NCBI RefSeq assembly: GCF_001077815.2 | Contig: NZ_CP011310.1 | Location: forward strand, 1,550,001 to 1,614,000 | Length of the DNA: 64,000 nucleotides | From: Aurantiacibacter atlanticus | GTDB lineage: Bacteria; Pseudomonadota; Alphaproteobacteria; Sphingomonadales; Sphingomonadaceae | Reading direction: 5' to 3' | Part shown: piece after piece, positions 25,578-34,741 of the stretch | How the letters are laid out: every line of letters starts with the position of its first letter | How positions within the stretch are numbered: the first letter of the stretch is position 1 | Notes under the pieces: generated by a model | Database searches by the model: none | What the model was told of the DNA's origin: nothing | What the model saw: the letters and a program-made list of their open reading frames with translations, nothing else | Made by a program: the position numbers and the translations under genes

Positions 25578-26915
25578 TTAATCGGGATATTCGCGATTGG
25601 CGCCGAGAACCTTGCCCGCAAGGTAAAGCGATCCGGCAATCAGCACCGATCCGCCATCGCGCTTTGGCAATGCCTCCAGTGCGGAGAGGAGGTCGGGCGC
25701 GGTCAATGTCTCCGGCACGCCTGCATCGCGCGCGATTGCTGCCAATTCGTCCTGCGGCAAGTGATCATGCCCCGCTATCGGCAGGGCCGTGACGCTGGAA
25801 AAATGCGGGGCGAGGATGGCGAAAAAGCGTCGCGCATCCTTTGCCGCCATCATTCCGATCAGTGCATCGACAGGCCCGTCCGCATTTTCAAGAAATCTTG
25901 CCAGCACCTGCGCCGCATCCGGATTGTGCCCGCCATCGAGGATGAATTGGCGCAATGGCGCTGTATCCGTGACGGGGCCGGGGGCGAGTTTCTGTAATCG
26001 GGCAGGCCAGCGGGTTGCCTGGATACCTTCTGCCATCGCCGCTTCGGAAACCGCAAGCTGACCTTGATGGCGGAGCATGGCCACGGCCAGCGCGGCATTG
26101 TCCGCCTGATGCGTACCCAGCATCGTGGGAAGCGGCAAATTGAGCGCCCCATGACTGTCGCGATAAACGATGCCCTCTGACGTTACATCGGCAAACCAAT
26201 GATTGCCTCGCATGAAAAGCGGTGCGCCGGCCTCTGACGCGCTTTGGGCAATGCGCGCCGCTACCTCTGGCGCATATGCCTGCGTGACCAGCGGAGAGCC
26301 GCGCCGCGCAATGCCCGCCTTTTCGAATGCGATACGCACCAGCGGTCGATCGGGCGATGGGGCGCTGGCGTCCTCCAGCAACAGAAAATGTTCGTGATCC
26401 ACGCCAAGCGAGGCGATGCCGCAGGCGGCGGGCTGTTCCAGTACATTGGTCGCATCGAAGCGGCCGCCAAGGCCCACTTCGATCACGCAGGCATTGGCAG
26501 GCTCCCGGTGAAAGGCAAGGAATGTTGCAGCCGTGGTGACTTCAAAAAAGCTGGGCGCCAGATCCTCTGACACATCGAGCACTTCGGCCAGCAATTGTGC
26601 CAGCATCGCATCTGACACCAGCCTTCCGCCCAGCCGAATGCGTTCATTATAGCGCACAAGATGCGGCTTTGTGGCGACATGCACATGGTGGCCCTGTGCC
26701 TCCAGCATGGTGCGCAAAAAAGCGCAGGTAGAGCCTTTGCCATTGGTGCCCGCCACGTGAAAGACAGGCGGCAACTGCCTTTCGGGATGGCCAAGCCGCG
26801 CAAGAACAGAGCGGATGGTGCCAAGACCGATGCGGTCTTTTGGCAAAGGCAGTTCACCCAGCCGGTCAAGCTGGCGCTGCACCGCCGGGTCTTCGGAAAT
26901 TGCGAAGTCTTTCAT
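25578..26915 (-). CDS. folC: bifunctional dihydrofolate synthase / folylpolyglutamate synthase
   Basis: 445 residues of the Mur ligase superfamily. The P-loop is VAGTNGKGSTCAFL (about residues 54-67), the family motif is VEVGLGGRFDATN (here IEVGLGGRFDATNVLE), followed by LGVDHEHFLL, and the C-terminal domain has FILDGGHNPDA. It joins glutamate to dihydropteroate and extends folate glutamate tails in the cytoplasm. It is the last gene of the trp/acc run, 42 bp after accD; accD-folC linkage is common in bacteria. Confidence 0.94.
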   Translation of the reverse strand: MKDFAISEDPAVQRQLDRLGELPLPKDRIGLGTIRSVLARLGHPERQLPPVFHVAGTNGKGSTCAFLRTMLEAQGHHVHVATKPHLVRYNERIRLGGRLVSDAMLAQLLAEVLDVSEDLAPSFFEVTTAATFLAFHREPANACVIEVGLGGRFDATNVLEQPAACGIASLGVDHEHFLLLEDASAPSPDRPLVRIAFEKAGIARRGSPLVTQAYAPEVAARIAQSASEAGAPLFMRGNHWFADVTSEGIVYRDSHGALNLPLPTMLGTHQADNAALAVAMLRHQGQLAVSEAAMAEGIQATRWPARLQKLAPGPVTDTAPLRQFILDGGHNPDAAQVLARFLENADGPVDALIGMMAAKDARRFFAILAPHFSSVTALPIAGHDHLPQDELAAIARDAGVPETLTAPDLLSALEALPKRDGGSVLIAGSLYLAGKVLGANREYPD

Positions 26916-26957
26916 ACCGGCAAGTCCCTCCGCATCAGGAGAAGGGCCGGCTTCACA

Positions 26958-27806
26958 TTACGCAGCCTTTGCCGGGCTCAGATAATCGAGCAGAGTGGCC
27001 AGCGTTTCGCGTAGATCGTGGCGCGGCACGACCATATCGACCATGCCGTGCTTATGCAGATATTCTGCACGCTGGAACCCTTCCGGCAATTGTTCGCGAA
27101 TGGTTTCCTGGATCACGCGCTGTCCGGCAAACCCGATCAAGGCGCCAGGTTCTGCCACATGCACATCGCCCAGCATCGCATAGCTGGCAGTAACGCCGCC
27201 CGTAGTCGGGTCTGTCAGCACAACGATATAGGGCAGGTGGGCTTCACGCAGACGGCGTGTCATCACCGTGGCGCGCGGCATCTGCATCAGACTGAGAATG
27301 CCCTCCTGCATACGTGCACCGCCCGCTGCGGTAACGCAGATAAAGCCGCATTTATCGTCCAGCGCCCTTTGCGCAGCCGCGATGAAGGCATCACCAACGG
27401 CCATGCCCATGCTGCCGCCCATGAAAGAGAAATCCTGCACGCCGACCACGGCGGGCTTGCCCTCAATGGTTCCGGATGCGGCAGTAAAGGCATCGGGATG
27501 CGCATTGCTGGCGCGCGCGGCCTTCAGCCTGTCACGATAGCGCTTTGTGTCCTTGAACCGTAGCGGATCCTGCGGCACTTCCGGCGCGGGGAGCAGGGTG
27601 AAGCCGTCATCCAGCAGTTGGTCAAGCCGCGTGTCGGCACCGATGCGGCCATGATGCGCGCATTTCGGGCAGACATTGAGGTTTTCCTCATATTCCTTGG
27701 TGAAAATCATGTCCTGACAATGCGGACATTTGATCCACAGATTGTCTGGAGTTTCGCGCTTCGTGCCAAATGGCAGGCGCTCTCTTACGCGGGTTAGCCA
27801 GCTCAT
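26958..27806 (-). CDS. accD: acetyl-CoA carboxylase carboxyltransferase subunit beta
   Basis: 282 residues. The N-terminal zinc ribbon has C27-P-H-C30 and C46-P-K-C49, and the carboxyltransferase domain follows with [51 protein letters not shown] and AGQRVIQ. With AccA it transfers CO2 from carboxybiotin to acetyl-CoA, giving the malonyl-CoA used by FabD and by the type III PKS. ATG 27806 is chosen because the family begins MSWLTRVRE; the open frame upstream overlaps trpA. It lies 25 bp after trpA. Confidence 0.96.
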   Translation of the reverse strand: MSWLTRVRERLPFGTKRETPDNLWIKCPHCQDMIFTKEYEENLNVCPKCAHHGRIGADTRLDQLLDDGFTLLPAPEVPQDPLRFKDTKRYRDRLKAARASNAHPDAFTAASGTIEGKPAVVGVQDFSFMGGSMGMAVGDAFIAAAQRALDDKCGFICVTAAGGARMQEGILSLMQMPRATVMTRRLREAHLPYIVVLTDPTTGGVTASYAMLGDVHVAEPGALIGFAGQRVIQETIREQLPEGFQRAEYLHKHGMVDMVVPRHDLRETLATLLDYLSPAKAA

Positions 27807-27831
27807 GCCCTGATATTCCTCATGGCTGCGC

Positions 27832-28611
27832 CTATCGCGCCAAATGCACGGCCTTGGCAAGCCTTGCGGTAAGTTCGCGCAGGTGTTCCGGAGCATTATT
27901 GCCGTGCTTTTCCACCAGATCGACCAGGGCAGAGCCGACGACCACGCCCTGTGCGATGCGGGCTATGGCAGCCGCCTGGTCTGGCTCACGCACGCCAAAA
28001 CCAACCGCGACGGGCAGGTTTGTATGGCGCTTGATGCGGGTGACATTCGCCTCAATGCTCTCAATGGCTGCGCTCTGTTTGCCGGTGATGCCTGCAACGC
28101 TGACGTAATAAATGAAGCCAGCCGAGCCATCGAGCACTTGTGGCAGCCGCGCATCATCAGTGGTGGGCGTGGCGAGGCGGATGGGGGCGATATTCCTGGT
28201 GCGCAGGGCAGGGCCGAGATCGGCATCCTCTTCGGGCGCAAGATCGACGCAGATCACACCGTCCACGCCCGCAACCTCCAGCGCATCGCCAAACCATTCC
28301 GGGCCGCGCCGGATCATCGGATTGGCATAGCCCATGAGGACAAGCGGCACGTCCGGGTGGCGCGCGCGGAAATCCGTGGCAATGGCGAGCACGTCGGCGG
28401 TTTTGGTGCCATTGCTCAGCGCCCGGATATTGGCCGCCTGAATGGCTGGGCCATCGGCCATCGGATCGGTGAAGGGCATACCCAATTCGATAACGTCAGC
28501 GCCGCCCGCGACGAGAGCATCGAGATTGGCGGCCGTGTCGCCGTCGCCAGCGGTAATGAAGGCGACGAGGGCGGGGCCATGGGAGAAGGCGGTCTGGAGG
28601 CGGCTAGTCAT
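27832..28611 (-). CDS. trpA: tryptophan synthase alpha chain
   Basis: 259 residues; a TIM barrel converting indole-3-glycerol phosphate to indole for channelling to TrpB. The catalytic Glu is in [20 protein letters not shown] and the catalytic Asp in [19 protein letters not shown] and the phosphate-binding [20 protein letters not shown] are intact. It is separated from trpB by about 205 bp containing a repeat, unlike the usual tight trpBA coupling. Confidence 0.97.
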   Translation of the reverse strand: MTSRLQTAFSHGPALVAFITAGDGDTAANLDALVAGGADVIELGMPFTDPMADGPAIQAANIRALSNGTKTADVLAIATDFRARHPDVPLVLMGYANPMIRRGPEWFGDALEVAGVDGVICVDLAPEEDADLGPALRTRNIAPIRLATPTTDDARLPQVLDGSAGFIYYVSVAGITGKQSAAIESIEANVTRIKRHTNLPVAVGFGVREPDQAAAIARIAQGVVVGSALVDLVEKHGNNAPEHLRELTARLAKAVHLAR

Positions 28612-28728
28612 TCATTGTTCCACTGGAGCGTCTGCTTCCTGCCAATAGTGCGGCGAACACAGGGACGATCATTATTCCGCTCATAACGAGAAATACCGGA
28701 TTGAATGTCTGCGCCAGCCGGTCGCCCA

Positions 28729-28795
28729 GCGAAGGCCGGAATCCCTTCCGCCACCCGTACTGTCAGTGAGATGGACCCCGGCCTTCGCCGGGTGC
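28729..28795. repeat. REP-like palindromic element between trpB and trpA
   Basis: GCGAAGGCCGGAATCC (28729-28744) and GGACCCCGGCCTTCGC (28773-28788) are inverted copies with two mismatches, and the second can itself fold as CCCGGC-CTTC-GCCGGG. Intergenic palindromes with a CCGGCCTTCGCCGG core are common in sphingomonad genomes. It splits trpB and trpA and could stabilise or attenuate the transcript. Confidence 0.6.
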
Positions 28796-28816
28796 CGATT
28801 GGCTGGGTAAGTTGCA

Positions 28817-30034
28817 CTAGATTTCCACTCCCAACGCCTCAGCCACGGTAAAGATGTCCTTATCCCCCCGTCCGCACAGATTCATCAGGATCGTCTGATC
28901 CTTGCTCATCGCCGGGGCACGTTTCGCCACGGCGGCAATTGCGTGTGACGGTTCCAGCGCGGGGATGATGCCTTCGGTGCGGCAGAGCAGCTGGAAGGCT
29001 TCCAGCGCCTCGTCATCGGTGCTGGAAGTGTATTCGACGCGGCCTGTTTCTTTCAGCCAGGCATGTTCCGGGCCGATGCCGGGATAGTCGAGCCCGGCGC
29101 TGATGGAATGGCCTTCAGTGATCTGGCCGTCTTCGTCCTGCAACAGATAGGTCTTGTTGCCGTGGAGAACACCGGGGAAACCGCCTGCGAGGCTGGCAGC
29201 GTGTTCGTCTCCGTCCAGACCGTGGCCTGCCGCTTCGACGCCAAGGAGCTTCACCTCGGGGTCGTCGAGGAAGGGGTGGAACAGGCCGATCGCGTTCGAA
29301 CCGCCGCCAATGCAGGCTACCGCGAGATCGGGCAGCTTGCCAGTGCGGGCGAGCATCTGTTCGCGTGCCTCTGTGCCGATTACGCTCTGGAAATCGCGGA
29401 CAAGCTCCGGATAGGGATGCGGGCCAGCCGCCGTGCCGATGATGTAGAACGTGTCATGCACATTGGCGACCCAATCGCGCAGCGCCTCGTTCATGGCATC
29501 TTTCAGCGTACCGCGCCCCGAAGAAACCGGCACAACCTGTGCGCCAAGCAGTTTCATGCGGAAGACATTGGGCGATTGGCGCCGCACATCCTCTGCGCCC
29601 ATATACACGACACACGGCAGGCCGAAACGCGCGCACACGGTTGCCGTGGCAACGCCGTGCTGGCCCGCGCCTGTTTCTGCAATGATGCGCGTTTTGCCCA
29701 TGCGCATGGCGAGCAGGATTTGCCCGACGCAATTATTGATCTTGTGTGCGCCTGTGTGATTCAGTTCATCCCGCTTGAACCAGATCTGCGCGCCGCCCAA
29801 TTCCTCTGTAATGCGCGGTGCAAAATAGAGTGGGCTAGGGCGGCCGACATAATGTTCCAGCAGATCGTCAAATTCCGCCTTGAAAGCCGGGTCCGATTTT
29901 GCGGCGCGATATTCACGTTCCAGACCGAGAACCAGCGGCATCAGCGTTTCAGCGACATAGCGCCCGCCAAACTGGCCGAAATGGCCGCGATCATCAGGCT
30001 GGTTGCGGAAGGAGTTGGGGGCAGGTTTGGTCAT
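28817..30034 (-). CDS. trpB: tryptophan synthase beta chain
   Basis: 405 residues, PLP-dependent. The N-terminus [17 protein letters not shown], the PLP Lys98 in HTGAHKINN, the [10 protein letters not shown] segment, and the phosphate-binding GGGSNAIG loop are all present, as is LSGRGDKD-like [11 protein letters not shown] at the end. It joins indole and serine to tryptophan. The ATG overlaps the trpF stop (ATGA), so trpF and trpB are coupled. Confidence 0.97.
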   Translation of the reverse strand: MTKPAPNSFRNQPDDRGHFGQFGGRYVAETLMPLVLGLEREYRAAKSDPAFKAEFDDLLEHYVGRPSPLYFAPRITEELGGAQIWFKRDELNHTGAHKINNCVGQILLAMRMGKTRIIAETGAGQHGVATATVCARFGLPCVVYMGAEDVRRQSPNVFRMKLLGAQVVPVSSGRGTLKDAMNEALRDWVANVHDTFYIIGTAAGPHPYPELVRDFQSVIGTEAREQMLARTGKLPDLAVACIGGGSNAIGLFHPFLDDPEVKLLGVEAAGHGLDGDEHAASLAGGFPGVLHGNKTYLLQDEDGQITEGHSISAGLDYPGIGPEHAWLKETGRVEYTSSTDDEALEAFQLLCRTEGIIPALEPSHAIAAVAKRAPAMSKDQTILMNLCGRGDKDIFTVAEALGVEI

Positions 30035-30681
30035 ACACCTGCCGCCATAGCGCCACGGGCAGCCTTGCAGAAAGCCTTAATCTTGGTAGGGTCTTTTTTG
30101 CCTGGCGCGCTTTCCACTCCGGACGATGCATCGACCAGCGGCGCGCCGGTATAGCGCATGGCATCGACGACGTTATCCGCGTTCAATCCGCCTGCAAGAC
30201 CCCAATCCATCGTGTGGCGATAATTCATCAGCAAGCGCCAATCGAGCAGCAGGCCATTGCCTCCGGGCATTTCCCCGCCTGCGGCGTCAAATAACAGGCG
30301 GTGGGCTGCACCCTTGTATTTCTCTGCCTGCTCCAATGAAGCGCGATCCTTGGCTCCGACAGCTTTCCATACTTCAAGATCGGAATTGCTCCTGATCAAA
30401 CTGGCCCATTCAGCGGTTTCCTTGCCGTGCAATTGCAGCACGTCTGGCTGGATTTCCTGCAGAGCCTCTGCTGTTGCCTTGGGGTCCATGTCCACTGTCA
30501 GCAAAACCACCTTCACGCTGTCGGGCGCATGGGCGCGCAGCTTTGCTGCATCTGCGATGGACAGGTGGCGGGGTGACGGCTTGTAGTGGACAAGCCCGAT
30601 ATGCGTTGCCCCTGCATCAGCGGCGGCATCTATGGCATCGGGCGTAGTCAGCCCGCAGATCTTGATAAGCGTTTCCGGCAT
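30031..30681 (-). CDS. trpF: phosphoribosylanthranilate isomerase
   Basis: About 216 residues. The family signatures [11 protein letters not shown] near the start, [14 protein letters not shown] and [12 protein letters not shown] are seen, with [18 protein letters not shown] at the C-terminus; the catalytic Cys is in KICGL and the Asp in LLFDA. It converts PRA to CdRP in tryptophan synthesis. ATG 30681 is chosen at the conserved start; the open frame continues upstream without similarity. The other trp genes (trpE/G/D/C) are not in this window. Confidence 0.95.
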   Translation of the reverse strand: MPETLIKICGLTTPDAIDAAADAGATHIGLVHYKPSPRHLSIADAAKLRAHAPDSVKVVLLTVDMDPKATAEALQEIQPDVLQLHGKETAEWASLIRSNSDLEVWKAVGAKDRASLEQAEKYKGAAHRLLFDAAGGEMPGGNGLLLDWRLLMNYRHTMDWGLAGGLNADNVVDAMRYTGAPLVDASSGVESAPGKKDPTKIKAFCKAARGAMAAGV

Positions 30682-30752
30682 AGTGCGCCTGTTAGGTGAT
30701 TCGGTAGCGATGCGAAAGTGGCAGACAGCCACAGGGCGGCTAAAATTGCTGC

Positions 30753-31334
30753 CTAATTTTCCAGCACATCGATAAATGGACCGCCAAATCCGCCATTGAA
30801 GGCGACCCTGACGACCTGTTGCGTCCGGATGTCGAATTCCACGCCGAAGAATTGCGGACCACCATCGCAAACCACATTAGGCTGGCCGAGCCTCATCTGC
30901 GCTTCGTCATGCATGGGCAGGAAATTGCCATAGATCATGCGCTGTCCGCCCTGCGTATATCCAATATACTGGCGCATCCAGCCTTGCGGATTTCTACCAA
31001 AGTCAAAGGCGATATGGGCGTCGACGCCATATCGTTCACGCTCGTCTGCGATATATTGCGCGTGGGCACCACGGTGTTCCGCGAGAAAGCGGATAAGTGC
31101 CTTTTCCACGTCGATTATCTGCGCGGCTTCAGGTTGCCAAAATGCCTCTCCGCCTTCGGGCGATGCCCGCGAACACTGGCGCAGCAGCGCGGGACCATTA
31201 TCTACTGCCATGATTTGCACGCCGTCGGGCAGCAACTTAGGAACGGATTGGGCTGCGGGCGCACATGACATTGCGCCAAGCATGAATGATGCGAGCAACG
31301 CTCCCGAAACTTCCTTCGGAAGCGGCACGATCAC
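30753..31334 (-). CDS. putative lipoprotein or secreted protein of unknown function
   Basis: 193 residues starting at GTG 31334, which overlaps the pyrF stop (GTGA). The N-terminus has a hydrophobic stretch (GALLASFMLGAMSCAPAAQ) ending in a cysteine that could be lipidated, although the lipobox is not canonical. The rest is soluble with AHIAFDFGRNPQGWMRQYIGY and PNVVCDGGPQFFGVEFD; the latter contains a second Cys that could pair with the one in LLRQCSRAS. I do not recognise the family. Its position inside a biosynthetic operon (pyrF before, trpF after) looks incidental. Confidence 0.7.
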   Translation of the reverse strand: MIVPLPKEVSGALLASFMLGAMSCAPAAQSVPKLLPDGVQIMAVDNGPALLRQCSRASPEGGEAFWQPEAAQIIDVEKALIRFLAEHRGAHAQYIADERERYGVDAHIAFDFGRNPQGWMRQYIGYTQGGQRMIYGNFLPMHDEAQMRLGQPNVVCDGGPQFFGVEFDIRTQQVVRVAFNGGFGGPFIDVLEN

Positions 31335-32041
31335 AGCGTGCCTTCGATTTCGCGCGCGGCCACCAAAGGATCATTTGCCCGGCTGATCGGGCGGCCGATG
31401 ACTAGCACTGAAGCGCCTTCATCGCGCGCCTTGCGCGGGGTTACGATACGCTTTTGATCATTGCTATTTGCCTGCACATGGGAACTGCCGGGTGTAGCTC
31501 CATTGAGCGCGGCAGGACGCAGGCCGGGCACTACCAGAAACCCGTCCTTCCATTGCTGATGGACCGATTTCACCTCTTGCCCCGAACACACAATGCCATC
31601 GAGGCCAGCAGCATACGCAAGGTCTGCCAGCCGCATGACATGATCGTGCGGAGTGCCCGAAACGCCTGTGCGTTCAAGATCGCGCTGGTCCAGGCTGGTG
31701 AGCATCGTGACCGCCACAACCTTGCAGCCTTCGCCCGCAGCGGCCTTGGCATCTTCCATCATGGCGCGCCCGCCGCCTGCGTGGATAGTGACGATTGCCG
31801 GTTCAAGGACATGGATCGATTGCATGGCGCCGGCCACGGTATTGGGAATATCGTGCAGCTTGAGATCAAGGAAGACAGGCAGGCCAAGTGCCGAAATCTC
31901 GTGCACACCGTGATGGCCGTGGGCGCAGAAGAACTCCAGCCCCAGCTTGACCCCGCCGATATGGCCCTTGACCTTGCTGCACAGCTCTTTCGCAGCTTCA
32001 AGCTGGGGCAGATCGAGCGCAAGGAAGACCGGATTGCTCAT
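31331..32041 (-). CDS. pyrF: orotidine-5'-phosphate decarboxylase
   Basis: 236 residues; forms UMP from OMP. The catalytic FLDLKLHDIPNT segment (Asp59, Lys61, Asp64) is complete, together with TIHAGGG, VTMLTSLDQ and the phosphate-binding VVPGLRPA and VIGRPIS. Start ATG overlaps the stop of lapA (ATGA) and its stop overlaps the following lipoprotein start, so lapA-pyrF-lipoprotein are translationally chained. Confidence 0.96.
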   Translation of the reverse strand: MSNPVFLALDLPQLEAAKELCSKVKGHIGGVKLGLEFFCAHGHHGVHEISALGLPVFLDLKLHDIPNTVAGAMQSIHVLEPAIVTIHAGGGRAMMEDAKAAAGEGCKVVAVTMLTSLDQRDLERTGVSGTPHDHVMRLADLAYAAGLDGIVCSGQEVKSVHQQWKDGFLVVPGLRPAALNGATPGSSHVQANSNDQKRIVTPRKARDEGASVLVIGRPISRANDPLVAAREIEGTL

Positions 32042-32457
32042 GACAGAGGCGGGCGATCGTTGGAATTGTCATCCGCGGGACGGATGTCACCTTCTGTGGT
32101 CAGGTCGTCATTCTCGTCGAAATGAGGGTGCGAAGCCGGTTCAGGTTCTGCCACAGTGACGCCGCCTTCGGGTTCCTCATCATAAGGATGGTGGGTCACC
32201 GGAACCGTGGCCGCCGTGCGCGTCGCGGTTTCTAGGCTGACGATCTTGCGCTGCATGCGCCATTTGCTCGCCCGGTGATACAGCCACATCGGGAAGAAGC
32301 CGATGGCGAAGGATACGATAACGATGGCAGGTATCTTGGTATCGACCACGATACCTTGCCAGATACGCACAGTGACGGTGGGGTCCCAATTGGCGACCGA
32401 GAACAATAGCAATCCTACCAGCAGCAAGACCCAGATGATTGTGCGGACAATTTGCAT
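32038..32457 (-). CDS. LapA family (DUF1049) membrane protein
   Basis: 139 residues with two membrane segments (about residues 4-22 and 43-60) around the conserved FSVANWDPTVTVRIW, as in lipopolysaccharide assembly protein A. The C-terminal half is cytoplasmic and acidic (YDEEPEGG, FDENDDL). In other bacteria LapA and LapB tune LpxC turnover; no lapB is in the window, so the function is not confirmed. It is the first gene of the pyrF-trp run. Confidence 0.85.
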   Translation of the reverse strand: MQIVRTIIWVLLLVGLLLFSVANWDPTVTVRIWQGIVVDTKIPAIVIVSFAIGFFPMWLYHRASKWRMQRKIVSLETATRTAATVPVTHHPYDEEPEGGVTVAEPEPASHPHFDENDDLTTEGDIRPADDNSNDRPPLS

Positions 32458-32528
32458 TCGGCTATTCCTCGGTAACTCAGTCTGGCATTGATGCTAGGAC
32501 GATAGCATCGACTTGGGAAGGGTTCGCG

Positions 32529-33842
32529 CTATTCGCCGAAAACCCGTTCAAAAATCGTATCGACATGCTTGAAGTGATAATCGAGGTTGAACTTGTCCTC
32601 CAGCTCTTCGGCAGTCATCGCGGATGCCACTTCATCATCCGCCTTGAGCAGTTCGAGAAGCGACATTTCACCGTCGGATTCCCACACTTTCATCGCATTG
32701 CGCTGGACCAGCCGATAGGCATTGTCGCGAGTGATACCGGCCTGCGTCAGTGCCAGAAGAACCCGCTGCGAATGGACAAGCCCACCCATGCGATCGAGGT
32801 TCTTCTGCATGCGTTCAGGATAGACCAGCAGCTTGTCTACCACGCCGGTAAGGCGGGCGAGCGCGAAATCGAGCGTGATGGTGGCATCCGGCCCAATGAA
32901 ACGTTCGACCGAAGAATGGGAGATATCGCGCTCATGCCAAAGCGCGACATTTTCGAGAGCGGGCATGGCATAGCTGCGGATCATGCGCGCCTGCCCGGTC
33001 AGATTTTCGGTCAGGATGGGGTTGCGCTTGTGCGGCATGGCGCTTGACCCCTTCTGACCGGGGGCGAAATATTCCTCAGCTTCCAGAACCTCGGTGCGTT
33101 GAAGATGGCGGATTTCCACTGCCAGCCGTTCTATCGAACTGGCGACCACTGCCAGCGCGGCAAAATAGGCGGCGTGGCGATCGCGCGGGATGACCTGCGT
33201 GGAAACAGGCTCTGCTGCCAGCCCGAGCTGCTGCGCCACATATTCTTCCACCTCGGGATTGATATTGGCAAAGGTGCCGACTGCGCCGGAAATGGCGCAA
33301 GTGGCGATTTCGGCGCGGGCGGTTTGCAGGCGGGTGCGGCAGCGATCAAACTCTGCATAGGCTTGCGCCAGTTTGAGGCCGAATGTCATCGGTTCTGCAT
33401 GGATGCCGTGGCTGCGACCGATGGTGGCCGTATATTTGTGTTCCTGCGCGCGCTTTTTTATCGCCGCGAGCAATGCATCCATGTCTTCCAGCAGCAGGTC
33501 TGTCGCGCGGGTCAATTGCACTGCCAGCGTGGTGTCGAGCACATCTGAACTCGTCATGCCCTGATGCATGAAACGCGCTTCGGGACCGACCTGCTCTGCT
33601 ACCCAGTCGAGAAAAGCGATGACATCGTGCTTGAGCACGGCTTCCTTGGCATCGATTGCGGCGACATCGATGCCGGGTTCCGTCTTCCACCAGTCCCACA
33701 GCGCCTTGGCGCCGCTTTCAGGCACCACGCCCAGATCAGCCAGCTTCTGAGTCGCATGGGCTTCAATCAGGAACCAGATTTCATATTTCGATTCCGGCTC
33801 CCAGATTGCGGTCATGGCAGGGCGGGCATAGCGGGGGACCAT
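32529..33842 (-). CDS. purB: adenylosuccinate lyase
   Basis: 437 residues of the fumarase/aspartase superfamily. The N-terminus MVPRYARPAMTAIWEPESKY is typical of alphaproteobacterial PurB. HQGMTSSDVLDT, TIGRSHGIHAEPMTFG with the catalytic His, and the signature GSSAMPHKRNPILTENLTGQAR are intact. It acts twice in purine synthesis, on SAICAR and adenylosuccinate. It is about 70 bp upstream of lapA and is probably the first gene of the run. Confidence 0.97.
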   Translation of the reverse strand: MVPRYARPAMTAIWEPESKYEIWFLIEAHATQKLADLGVVPESGAKALWDWWKTEPGIDVAAIDAKEAVLKHDVIAFLDWVAEQVGPEARFMHQGMTSSDVLDTTLAVQLTRATDLLLEDMDALLAAIKKRAQEHKYTATIGRSHGIHAEPMTFGLKLAQAYAEFDRCRTRLQTARAEIATCAISGAVGTFANINPEVEEYVAQQLGLAAEPVSTQVIPRDRHAAYFAALAVVASSIERLAVEIRHLQRTEVLEAEEYFAPGQKGSSAMPHKRNPILTENLTGQARMIRSYAMPALENVALWHERDISHSSVERFIGPDATITLDFALARLTGVVDKLLVYPERMQKNLDRMGGLVHSQRVLLALTQAGITRDNAYRLVQRNAMKVWESDGEMSLLELLKADDEVASAMTAEELEDKFNLDYHFKHVDTIFERVFGE

Positions 33843-33951
33843 TGCAAAAACTCCGGATTGGGCAGCAGGAAATGTTCAGGGGCGCGGCTAGGTAATGCCC
33901 GTGCACCTGTCAACGCAGGCGCATCTTTCCATCAGAGCCTATGGGCCAATG

Positions 33952-34671
33952 TCAGATGACTCCTTTTGACCGAAGGGAGACATGCCCTTCGCGCCCCACG
34001 ATTACATGATCATGCACCGTGATGCCCAATGGCCTGCCGGCTTCTGCGATAGCTTGCGTAATGCGGATATCGGCGCGGCTTGGCTCTGGATTGCCGCTGG
34101 GATGGTTGTGGACAAGGATGAGCGCAGATGCCCCGACGTCCAGCCCCCGCCGAATCACTTCGCGCGGATGGATCGCGGCTTCATCCACAGTGCCGTCTCC
34201 CACCAGATGATCCAGCAGCAGGCGATTGCGCGCGTTGAGATAGAGCACCCGCACACGCTCCACATGCAGATGGCCCATATCAATGGCGAGATAATCCAGC
34301 AGTGATTGCCAGCTGCCCAACACGGGTTTGTCGGCCACTTCGCTGCGCGCCATGCGGCGGGCAGCGAGTGCGGTTATCTTAAGCGCGCCGATGCTGGCGT
34401 CGGAAATGCCCTTTATCTGGCGCAGCGCGCCCGGTTCTGCATTGAGGACGCCAGCCAGTGTGCCGAACCGCGCCAGCAAGGCCTTGGCCATCGGTTTGGT
34501 ATCACCGCGTGCGCGTGCGCCGAACAGAAGAAATTCGAGCACCTCGTAATCGGCCAGGGCTTCCGCCCCGCCGCTCAGCAGCCTTTCACGCAGACGCGCG
34601 CGGTGGCCTGCTGCCCCTGACGCATTGTCTGGAGTGGACTGTTTCGGCGTGTTTTCGGCACTTTGCGCCAC
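33952..34671 (-). CDS. radC: RadC family JAB/MPN-domain protein
   Basis: About 239 residues. An N-terminal helix-hairpin-helix-like part (ALLARFGTLAGVLNAEPGALRQIKGI) precedes the JAB domain with LDHLVGDGTVDEAAIHPREVIRRGL and the metal motif LVHNHPSGNPEPSRAD. The family is conserved but its role is uncertain; it was once linked to DNA repair. The start is taken as GTG 34671 because GGAG lies 12 nt before it; a TTG at 34683 gives four further residues but has the Shine-Dalgarno sequence immediately next to it. Confidence 0.88.
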   Translation of the reverse strand: MAQSAENTPKQSTPDNASGAAGHRARLRERLLSGGAEALADYEVLEFLLFGARARGDTKPMAKALLARFGTLAGVLNAEPGALRQIKGISDASIGALKITALAARRMARSEVADKPVLGSWQSLLDYLAIDMGHLHVERVRVLYLNARNRLLLDHLVGDGTVDEAAIHPREVIRRGLDVGASALILVHNHPSGNPEPSRADIRITQAIAEAGRPLGITVHDHVIVGREGHVSLRSKGVI

Positions 34672-34741
34672 GTTGCAGAGCAACTCCTCTCAAAGCACTG
34701 CATTGCCTTTGCAACGCATGTCGCGCAAGGTGCTGCAGACA

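Noticed and set aside
29063..30154. 363-codon plus-strand frame opposite trpB
   Set aside because: Shadow frame; trpB on the minus strand has complete active-site motifs.
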